Source of the DNA: Opitutaceae bacterium
Lineage (GTDB): Bacteria; Verrucomicrobiota; Verrucomicrobiia; Opitutales; Opitutaceae
Assembly (NCBI GenBank): GCA_025352845.1
Contig: JANXSC010000130.1
Coordinates: forward strand, 1 to 12,272
Length of the DNA stretch: 12,272 nt
Direction: 5' to 3'
The first letter of the stretch is position 1. The number at the start of each line of letters is the position of its first letter. Below the pieces are notes generated by a model. The model saw only the letters and a list, made by a program, of their open reading frames with translations. It did not search any database and was not told the origin of the DNA. Below, piece by piece: positions 6,866 through 12,272 of the stretch. The translations under genes were made by a program, and so were the position numbers.

Positions 6866-7924
6866 TCAGCCGAGGGTGGGCTGGGTGAGCAGCTCGTTGG
6901 CGCGGGCAATGTCGGCCTCGATGTGCTGGTTGAGGCCGGCATTCACCATTTCTTTGGCGGAGAGGATCGCGCTGCGGATGGCACGGCGGTTGGAGGAGCC
7001 GTGGGCCTTGAATATATTGCCGTTGAGGCCGAGGAGCGGCGCGCCGCCGTAGCGCTCGGGGTTGATGCGCTCCTTCAGCGCATTGAACGCGCCCTTGGAG
7101 AGCAGTGCCCCGGTCGCGCGCACGGGATTCGCCTGCAACTCCTCCTTGAGCATGGCGGAGAAAAATTTCACGAGCGATTCCCAGCTCTTCACCATGATGT
7201 TGCCGACGAAACCGTCGCACACGACAACATCGACGTGCTCGGCGAAAACATGGAAACCCTCGATGGGGCCGGCGTAATTGATCAGATCGCCCACACGTTT
7301 GAGCAGCTCGTTGGTCTCGGTGATGAGGGCGTTCCCTTTGCCTTCCTCGGTGCCAATCGTCATGAGGCCGACGCGGGGATTTTCCACGCCGAGCATGACG
7401 CGGCAATAGTGGCTGCCGAGAATGGCGTTGTGGACGAGGTGCTCCGGCTTCGCGTCGGGATTGGCCCCGGCGTCGATGAGCACAAAGTGTCCGCCGGACC
7501 GCGGGCAGATCGCGGCGAGAGCCGGACGCGCGATTCCCTCCATCGGGCGCAGGCGTAGGGTGCCGCCGGCCATCAGCGCGCCTGTGTTACCGCAACTGAC
7601 AACGACACTGGCCTCGCCGTTTTTCACCAACTCAATGGCGCGGACCATCGAGGAATCTTTTTTCCGCTTCAGCGCGAGGAGCGGCTTATCATCCATCGTG
7701 ATCACCTCGGCGGCGTGTTGAATCGACACCCGGCTGCTGCGAGAGAGTCCCGCTTCGCGGAGCAGGGGGGCCAGCACCGCCTCGTCCCCGACGAGCGTGA
7801 TCGGGCTGAGGCTCGCGGAATGGTTCAGCGCGAGCTTGACGGCGGCGACGACTTCCGAGGGGCCCAAGTCGCCGCCCATGGCGTCGACTGCGATGCGATG
7901 GGTCGCGCCGGAGGTGGTGACCAT
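6866..7924 (-). CDS. plsX: Phosphate acyltransferase PlsX
   Basis: A 352-residue enzyme that converts acyl-ACP and phosphate to acyl-phosphate, the acyl donor for PlsY in phospholipid synthesis; in the family it acts at the inner face of the cytoplasmic membrane. Family motifs are all visible: RIAVDAMGGDLGP near the N-terminus, SCGNTGALMAGG, LIDAGANPD, GLMTIGTEEGKGN, VVVCDGFVGNIMVKSWE, YGGAPLLGLNG, and the C-terminal AHGSS..RAI.SAI. The length is normal. The start gives ten residues before the conserved region, and it lacks a Shine-Dalgarno. It sits 37 bases after rpmF and 61 before fabH, an order conserved in many bacteria that ties lipid supply to growth. Confidence 0.96.
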   Translation of the reverse strand: MVTTSGATHRIAVDAMGGDLGPSEVVAAVKLALNHSASLSPITLVGDEAVLAPLLREAGLSRSSRVSIQHAAEVITMDDKPLLALKRKKDSSMVRAIELVKNGEASVVVSCGNTGALMAGGTLRLRPMEGIARPALAAICPRSGGHFVLIDAGANPDAKPEHLVHNAILGSHYCRVMLGVENPRVGLMTIGTEEGKGNALITETNELLKRVGDLINYAGPIEGFHVFAEHVDVVVCDGFVGNIMVKSWESLVKFFSAMLKEELQANPVRATGALLSKGAFNALKERINPERYGGAPLLGLNGNIFKAHGSSNRRAIRSAILSAKEMVNAGLNQHIEADIARANELLTQPTLG

Positions 7925-7961
7925 CGCGGAGATGGCGGGGTTGGAGACTAAACCGCGAGGG

Positions 7962-8141
7962 TCAGACCTCGACGTTCAACACCTGACGGCCGCGATACAT
8001 ACCGTTTTTCGGGTTGACGCGGTGGGGGCGGAAAAGACTGCCATCCATCGGATCCTTGGCGAATTCGGGGGCTTTGAAGGCGTTGGCCGCGCGGCGGTTG
8101 GCGCTGCGGCGTTTGGACTGCTTGCGTTTCGGATTGGCCAT
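7962..8141 (-). CDS. rpmF: 50S ribosomal protein L32, cysteine-free form
   Basis: A 59-residue basic protein beginning MANPKRKQSKRRSANRRAA, the usual start of L32, and ending with HRVNPKNGMYRGRQVLNVEV, matching the YYRGRKV-type C-terminus of the family. The open frame extends upstream to another ATG at 8234, but the ATG at 8141 is chosen because it gives the canonical N-terminus and the upstream residues look like leader sequence. It contains no cysteine, so it is the zinc-independent form, as in E. coli. CCTCCC directly precedes the ATG and no Shine-Dalgarno is present. It leads the rpmF-plsX-fabH run; the yceD (DUF177) gene often found just upstream is absent. Confidence 0.93.
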   Translation of the reverse strand: MANPKRKQSKRRSANRRAANAFKAPEFAKDPMDGSLFRPHRVNPKNGMYRGRQVLNVEV

Positions 8142-8206
8142 GGGAGGAAGATTTTGAGTGCAGGCGGCTGCGAAAAAATGCCCGCGGGAAGATTGGAAAG
8201 GGTCGG

Positions 8207-8234
8207 AGTAAAGGGCGGCGCTTTGACGCGTCAA
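8207..8234 (-). promoter_or_regulatory. Candidate sigma70-type promoter of the rpmF operon with palindromic operator-like site
   Basis: Reading the minus strand, TTGACG (8234 to 8229) is a five-of-six -35 box. After a 16-base spacer comes TTTACT (8212 to 8207), a four-of-six -10 box. Transcription would start near 8200, leaving a leader of roughly 60 bases before rpmF. The -35 box forms half of the perfect 12-base palindrome TTGACGCGTCAA (8223-8234), so a dimeric protein bound there would block the promoter. The rest of the 125-base gap (8142-8266) shows no terminator for uppP and no other gene. Confidence 0.45.
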
Positions 8235-8266
8235 GCGTCATCCTTGCCGCCGTGCGCCGCCGGATC

Positions 8267-9301
8267 TCAGAGGTAGAAATACGCGAGCAGGCCGAACGCG
8301 ACGGCGAGCCGATACCAAGCGAAAACCGAGAGCCCGTGCCGCATCAGCCAGTGCACCAGGAAGCGCACGCAGATCGCGGCGGTGATCGCGGCGACGACCG
8401 CACCGAGAATCACGTGCGACCAGCCAAAGACTGCGATCATCACGCTGCCACCTTTCATGCTCTTGTAGATGGAGGCGGCGGTCAGCGTCACGAAGCCGAG
8501 GATGAAACTGAACTCCGCCGCGCGCCGCGGATCGAGGCCGGCGAAGTAGCCGCCGACAATCGTCATCATCGAGCGGCTGGTGCCGGGGATCAGTGCGGCG
8601 CACTGCATCAGGCCGACGCCCAGCGCACCGGCGGGCGAAATCTCCTCCTTCTCCACGCGCGTGCCGGCCAGCAGGTTTTTTCCATACCAGTATTCCGCGT
8701 AGAACATCACGCCCGCGCCCATGACCTGCGCGACAATCACGGTCGGAATCGAAAACAGATTCTCATCAATCCAGTCGTGCGCGAGGAACCCGATGCCAGC
8801 CGCCGGCACGAAAGCGATCATCACGTTGACCAGCAGTCGCAGCCCGGCGGGATCGCGGCCGATCAGGCCCCGCCACATCGACCACAACTGGCTCCAATAA
8901 AGCAGCGCGACGGCAGCGATCGCGCCAAATTGGATCACGACGATGTAGGTATCTGTCGCCTGCTTGAGCGTGAGCATCTCACCGGGCCGGCCGTCCTTCG
9001 GTTTTTTGTGCCACATCGGTTTCCCGTCCTTGTCGAAAATCGGGTTGCCCGACTCGAGACCGAGCACGCGGCTCGCGATAATCAGGTGGCCCGTGGACGA
9101 GACCGGCAGAAATTCCGTTATGCCCTCGATCAGGCCGAGGATCACGGCATCCTTCACGCTCAACTCCGCCGCGGCGGAGCTGGCAGGCATCGGCTCGCCC
9201 ACGGCTGCGCCCGGGACGGGCGACTGGGGTGCGGTGGCCACCGCGGCAAAAGCGATCGTGGCGTTGATCGAGAAGAGGAAAGCGAGGAGGGTATTTCGCA
9301 C
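8267..9301 (-). CDS. uppP: Undecaprenyl-diphosphate phosphatase (BacA/UppP family)
   Basis: A 344-residue integral membrane enzyme that dephosphorylates undecaprenyl pyrophosphate to recycle the lipid carrier for peptidoglycan and surface polysaccharides. The first signature is GLIEGITEFLPVSSTGH (Glu59, Glu63, His72, matching Glu17, Glu21 and His30 of E. coli). The second is IPGTSRS (Arg243, matching Arg174). Several hydrophobic helices follow the family pattern. It is longer than the usual 270 residues or so: about 42 extra residues at the N-terminus with signal-like character (hydrophobic 4-20, then an Ala/Pro-rich stretch) and about 27 extra residues between the two signatures, around 84-112 (DKDGKPMWHKKPKDGRPGE). 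The start is GTG at 9301; an in-frame TGA lies five codons upstream with no ATG between. Met38 (9190) is an alternative start closer to the usual N-terminus. Confidence 0.94.
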   Translation of the reverse strand: MRNTLLAFLFSINATIAFAAVATAPQSPVPGAAVGEPMPASSAAAELSVKDAVILGLIEGITEFLPVSSTGHLIIASRVLGLESGNPIFDKDGKPMWHKKPKDGRPGEMLTLKQATDTYIVVIQFGAIAAVALLYWSQLWSMWRGLIGRDPAGLRLLVNVMIAFVPAAGIGFLAHDWIDENLFSIPTVIVAQVMGAGVMFYAEYWYGKNLLAGTRVEKEEISPAGALGVGLMQCAALIPGTSRSMMTIVGGYFAGLDPRRAAEFSFILGFVTLTAASIYKSMKGGSVMIAVFGWSHVILGAVVAAITAAICVRFLVHWLMRHGLSVFAWYRLAVAFGLLAYFYL

Positions 9302-9379
9302 GGGGCGTTCGTTTCAGCTTTGCGCGGACGGTGCAATTTTATTTGCCGCGTTCGCCTTGGGCCGCTGACTCGTTCGCAC
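9302..9379. promoter_or_regulatory. Divergent intergenic region between uppP and trpD
   Basis: The 78-base gap must hold the promoters of both divergent genes unless they lie inside the coding regions. The only AT-rich island is at about 9334-9344. On the minus strand it contains TAAAAT, five of six matches to a -10 box for uppP. On the plus strand it contains TTTTAT (9337-9342), a weaker -10 for trpD. No good -35 box is seen at the right distance for either. No Shine-Dalgarno precedes trpD; the bases before its ATG are TTCGCAC. Confidence 0.3.
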
Positions 9380-10426
9380 ATGCCGACTCTTTCCGTTCTC
9401 ACTGCGCGCGTCTCTGCGGGCGGACATCTTGCGCCGGACGAAGTGGCCGTGGCCGCCGCGGCGCTGGCGGCAGCGGAGGAATCAGACGAAGCGAAGGCCG
9501 CCTTCCTCACCGCCTTCGCGAAAAAAGGGGAGACGCCGGACGAACTCGCCGCGTTTGCGAATGCGTTTCGCGCCCGCGCGGTGAATCCCGGCGTCGAGGC
9601 CTGGTCGGCCCGCGCCATCGACATCGTGGGGACCGGCGGCGATCACGCGGGCGGGTTTAATATCTCGAGTCTCGTCGTGCTCGTGCTGGCGAGTGCGGGG
9701 GTCGTGGTGATGAAGCACGGCAACCGCGGCATCACCTCCAAATGCGGCAGCGCGGATCTGCTGGCAGGGCTGGGCGTGAATTTGGAAGCGCCGCCGGAGA
9801 CATTGCGCCGCGCGTTGGATGAACTCGGCTTCGTGTTTTTCTTCGCACCCGCCTACCATCCCGCGTTCAAGCACATCGCGCCCGTGCGCAAGGCCCTCGC
9901 GGCGCAGGGGCAGCGCACGGTCTTCAACATTCTCGGCCCGCTGATTAATCCGGGGCGACCGGCGCACGTGCTGCTCGGGACGTTCTCCGCCGCCTCGGTG
10001 CCCAAACTCGCTGGCGCGCTTGAAACCCTCGGTGCCCGCGCCGGACTCGCCGCGCACGGCGTGATCGACGGCGAGCGCGGGATCGACGAGCTGACGACCG
10101 CGACGGTGAACCGCGTGCGCGGCTTCGGCGCGCATCGTGCGATCGATGCCGAATGGCACGCGGAGGATTTCGGCCTGAAGCGTGCGCCCTTCACCGATTT
10201 GATCGGCGGCGATCTTGCGACCAACCTCGCCATCGTCGAGACGCTGCTCGCGGGCAAGGGTCCGGCCGGGTTGGTGGATACCATCGTGCTCAACGCTGCG
10301 ACCGCCCTCTGGATTGTGGGCCGCGTGCCCGACGTGCGCGCCGGATTGGAGCCCGCACGCGACCTCCTGCTCGGGGGCGCGGTGCGCCGCAAGATCGCGG
10401 CGGTGCGGGAATTTTATCTTTCATGA
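9380..10426 (+). CDS. trpD: Anthranilate phosphoribosyltransferase
   Basis: A 348-residue enzyme that joins anthranilate to PRPP, the second step of the tryptophan branch. Visible signatures: GTGGD (84-88) and FNISS for PRPP, KHGNRGITSKCGSADLLAGLG (from Lys112), the anthranilate-site segment YHPAFKHIAPVRKAL, then TVFNILGPLINPGRP, and the metal-binding Asp-Glu pair in GIDELTTAT. The length suits the family. The frame is open far upstream, but that stretch is antisense to uppP; the ATG at 9380 is chosen because it gives the normal TrpD N-terminal helix bundle. Its stop overlaps the glmM start (ATGA, 10423-10426). No other trp gene is in the window, so the rest of the pathway must lie elsewhere. 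Confidence 0.93.
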   Translation: MPTLSVLTARVSAGGHLAPDEVAVAAAALAAAEESDEAKAAFLTAFAKKGETPDELAAFANAFRARAVNPGVEAWSARAIDIVGTGGDHAGGFNISSLVVLVLASAGVVVMKHGNRGITSKCGSADLLAGLGVNLEAPPETLRRALDELGFVFFFAPAYHPAFKHIAPVRKALAAQGQRTVFNILGPLINPGRPAHVLLGTFSAASVPKLAGALETLGARAGLAAHGVIDGERGIDELTTATVNRVRGFGAHRAIDAEWHAEDFGLKRAPFTDLIGGDLATNLAIVETLLAGKGPAGLVDTIVLNAATALWIVGRVPDVRAGLEPARDLLLGGAVRRKIAAVREFYLS

Positions 10427-11751
10427 AGCGCCAATATTTCGGCACGGATGGCGTGCGCGGCCCCTACGGGGGCCCGTTAATCAACGAGGACTTGGCCGCG
10501 CGCCTCGGCTTTGCCGTCGCTCTCTGGCTGCCAAAAAAAGGCCGCGTCCTGATCGGGCGGGACACGCGTTACTCGGGTGCCGCTCTGGAGGTCGCGGTGA
10601 TGTCCGGCCTGCGGGCCGCCGGATGCGAACCCGTTTCGCTGGGCGTGGTGCCGACGCCCGCGGTCGCGCGGGCGGTGCGCGCCGAGGGCGCGGTGCTCGG
10701 CGTGGTCATCACCGCCTCGCATAATCCGGCCGAGGACAATGGCATCAAGTTTTTCGGTCCCGCGGGCATGAAGCTGACCGACGAGGACGAACTCCAAATT
10801 GAGCAACGGTTGCCTGCGTGGGTCACCGTTCTGGAGCCGGAAGCGCCGGCCCCCGTGCATGAGCGCGCGGCCGCTGACTACATTGCCGCCACGGCAAAAC
10901 TTCTCCCGGCTGCCGCGCTCCGCGGTTGGCGCATCGTGCTCGATACCGCGCATGGCGCGACGTGCGGCACGACGCCCGTCGTGCTCCGGGCGCTCGGTGC
11001 CGATGTGATCGGCCTCGGCGATGCACCCGATGGCCGCAACATCAACTCCGGCGTCGGCAGCGAACATCCCGAGCAGCTCGCGGCGCGCGTCCTCGCCGCC
11101 GGCGCCCGGCTCGGCATCGCACACGACGGCGACGGCGATCGCTGCGTGTTGTGCGACGAACGCGGCGAGGTGCTTGATGGCGATGAGATACTCACGCTCC
11201 TCGCGACGCATGCACTCGTGCACCGCCGGCTCGTGAAAAACACGCTCGTCGTGACGATGCAGAGCAACCTCGGTGTCGATGCCGCGATTACCGCCGCCGG
11301 TGGCCGCGTGCTGCGCACCAACATCGGTGACCGCTACGTGATCGAGCGGATGCTGGCGGAGGGTGCAACGCTCGGCGGCGAGTCTTCGGGGCACATCATC
11401 TGCTCCGATGTTTCGCCGACGGGCGACGGACTCGTCGCCGCGCTCAAGGTCATCGAGGTAATGGTCGCGACGGGCCGGCCGCTTTCCGAACTGCGCCGGG
11501 CGTTGAAAAAATTTCCGCAACGCACCGCCGCCCTCAAGGTGCGCGAGAAGAAGCCCATCGATTCGCTGGCGCATTTGCCCGCGACCATTCGGCGCATCGA
11601 AGAGGAACTCGGCGCGCAGGGCCGCGTGCTCGTGCGCTACTCCGGCACGGAGGCGAAACTGCGCCTCTTGGTCGAAGGGCCTACGGTCGCCGAGGTGGAG
11701 TCGGGCATCGCCCGCCTATCGGCGGCGGTGGCTGCGGACGGCCTGCTCTGA
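10423..11751 (+). CDS. glmM: Phosphoglucosamine mutase
   Basis: A 442-residue cytosolic enzyme converting glucosamine-6-phosphate to glucosamine-1-phosphate, the precursor of UDP-GlcNAc for peptidoglycan and lipid A. All functional loops are present: N-terminal YFGTDGVRG; active-site TASHNP with phosphoserine Ser99; the metal loop DGDGDR (Asp235, Asp237, Asp239); the sugar-binding loop GGESSGH (318-324); and the phosphate-binding loop RYSGTEAK (405-412). The GGESSGH form and the length near 445 fit GlmM rather than phosphomannomutase/phosphoglucomutase (ManB/Pgm). In the family it is activated by phosphorylation of the active-site serine. The ATG overlaps the trpD stop, implying translational coupling. 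Confidence 0.96.
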   Translation: MKRQYFGTDGVRGPYGGPLINEDLAARLGFAVALWLPKKGRVLIGRDTRYSGAALEVAVMSGLRAAGCEPVSLGVVPTPAVARAVRAEGAVLGVVITASHNPAEDNGIKFFGPAGMKLTDEDELQIEQRLPAWVTVLEPEAPAPVHERAAADYIAATAKLLPAAALRGWRIVLDTAHGATCGTTPVVLRALGADVIGLGDAPDGRNINSGVGSEHPEQLAARVLAAGARLGIAHDGDGDRCVLCDERGEVLDGDEILTLLATHALVHRRLVKNTLVVTMQSNLGVDAAITAAGGRVLRTNIGDRYVIERMLAEGATLGGESSGHIICSDVSPTGDGLVAALKVIEVMVATGRPLSELRRALKKFPQRTAALKVREKKPIDSLAHLPATIRRIEEELGAQGRVLVRYSGTEAKLRLLVEGPTVAEVESGIARLSAAVAADGLL

Positions 11752-11867
11752 GGTATCTTCGCGGGCGAATTCGCTTGCTGGGAAACGATCGGGACATTGG
11801 CGCGTCTTTCCCTGCACCGAGTCTGGCGTTGACCGCACTCCGCACCCTCGTTTCGTAAACCTCTCCC
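11752..11867 (+). promoter_or_regulatory. Intergenic region between glmM and the TPR-like gene
   Basis: The 116-base gap holds no gene. Just after the glmM stop are TTCGC (11758-11762), GCGAA (11765-11769) and TTCGC (11770-11774); the last two make the 10-base palindrome GCGAATTCGC. No stem followed by a T-tract is present, so no intrinsic terminator can be called. TTGACC (11829-11834) is a good -35-like box, but 16 bases downstream only TTTCGT is found, a poor -10. If used, transcription would start within a few bases of the next ATG. Confidence 0.25.
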
Positions 11868-12272
11868 ATGCCCGAAGTCCCTGTTTCCTCCCTCGACCCC
11901 CGCCATCAGAAACTCGTGGAGAACGCCCGCATCGCCCTCGAACGCGGAAATCTCGACTACGTGGCCGAGGTGACCGCGCAGATTCTCAAGCTGCAGCCCG
12001 GCTGCCTCCCCGTCCGAAAACTCCAGCGCGTCGCCCAGCTCCGCGCGCAGCGCGGCAAGACCGGCGGCTTCTTCGGCAAGACCCTCAGTGGCCTCACCTC
12101 CTCTCCCTTTTCCTTCGGTGCCAAAAAGGATCCCGCGAAACAACTCGACGCCGCGGACCTCCTGCTCGCCAAGGATCCGACCAGCGTGCCCGCGCTCAAA
12201 ATTCTGGCTGAGGCGGCGACGGGACTCGGTCTGCCCGAGACGGTGGCGTTTGCGCTCGACGCGATTCGCGAA
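11868..12272 (+). CDS. Helical-repeat (TPR-like) protein of unknown function, 3' end cut off by window edge
   Basis: 135 codons are visible and the frame is open at the right edge. The start is firm: an in-frame TAA (11856-11858) lies four codons upstream and this is the first ATG; CTCCC directly precedes it and no Shine-Dalgarno is present. Residues about 12-46 look like a helical hairpin of the tetratricopeptide kind (ENARIALERGNLDYVAEVTAQILKLQPG). Residues about 61-88 are a low-complexity Gly/Phe/Ser/Lys segment (TGGFFGKTLSGLTSSPFSFG). A second hairpin follows (about 90-123, with LDAADLLLAKDPTSVPALKI). There is no signal peptide or membrane segment, so it is probably cytosolic. I do not recognise the family beyond its repeat character and assign no function. 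Confidence 0.8.
   Translation, partial: MPEVPVSSLDPRHQKLVENARIALERGNLDYVAEVTAQILKLQPGCLPVRKLQRVAQLRAQRGKTGGFFGKTLSGLTSSPFSFGAKKDPAKQLDAADLLLAKDPTSVPALKILAEAATGLGLPETVAFALDAIRE

Noticed and set aside
8252..9379. Very long open frame on the plus strand running through uppP into trpD
   Set aside because: Its first 376 codons are antisense to uppP, which has complete catalytic motifs. The composition (rich in His, Arg, Asp, Glu) is what reverse-reading of GC-rich codons gives. Only the part from 9380 is TrpD.
9380..10426. TrpD2/YbiB-type DNA-binding paralogue instead of true TrpD
   Set aside because: The PRPP and anthranilate segments (GTGGD, KHGNR, HPAFKHIAPVRK, FNILGPLINP) and the Asp-Glu metal pair match the catalytic enzyme.
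1..12272. tRNA or rRNA genes, CRISPR arrays, insertion sequences, phage or toxin-antitoxin genes
   Set aside because: No cloverleaf-like segments, spaced direct repeats, transposase motifs or terminal inverted repeats were seen. Nearly all DNA is accounted for by the listed genes, with gaps of at most 166 bases.

Overview
The window is high-GC, densely coded DNA with no sign of mobile or foreign material. Gene order and protein sequences fit the chromosome of a Gram-negative Verrucomicrobiota bacterium, most likely of the Opitutaceae. That placement is inferred from family resemblance recalled by eye, not from a search. The presence of LptE and BamD homologues shows an outer membrane with lipopolysaccharide and beta-barrel proteins.

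Left part (1-4023, minus strand): a signalling operon read right to left. A REC-HisKA-HATPase-REC-REC hybrid histidine kinase (1738-4023) is followed by a PAS histidine kinase (464-1741). A second, tandemly duplicated PAS gene follows and runs off the left edge (1-467). Both junctions are 4-base ATGA overlaps, so the three proteins are probably translationally coupled and work in one phosphorelay. No DNA-binding or enzymatic output domain is visible in the part that can be read.

Middle part (4190-9301, minus strand): an envelope biogenesis block. uppP (lipid carrier recycling) comes first. Then comes the run rpmF-plsX-fabH (ribosomal protein L32, acyl-phosphate synthesis, initiation of fatty acid synthesis), continued by bamD and lptE (outer-membrane protein and LPS assembly). 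Spacing from rpmF to lptE is 13 to 61 bases, so these five genes probably form one transcript. It would be driven by a candidate promoter upstream of rpmF whose -35 box lies inside a perfect 12-base palindrome.

Right part (9380-12272, plus strand): divergent from uppP, trpD overlaps glmM by ATGA, pairing tryptophan synthesis with the step that makes glucosamine-1-phosphate for UDP-GlcNAc (peptidoglycan and LPS precursor). After a 116-base gap a helical-repeat (TPR-like) protein of unknown role starts and runs off the right edge.

Across the window almost no start codon has a Shine-Dalgarno sequence. Several starts are instead directly preceded by a C-rich tract. No RNA genes, CRISPR arrays, insertion sequences or attachment sites were seen. 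No gap between genes exceeds 170 bases. I did not find a clearly new system; the most distinctive items are the duplicated kinase operon, the unusual start-codon contexts, and sequence features of UppP, BamD and the bamD-lptE junction.
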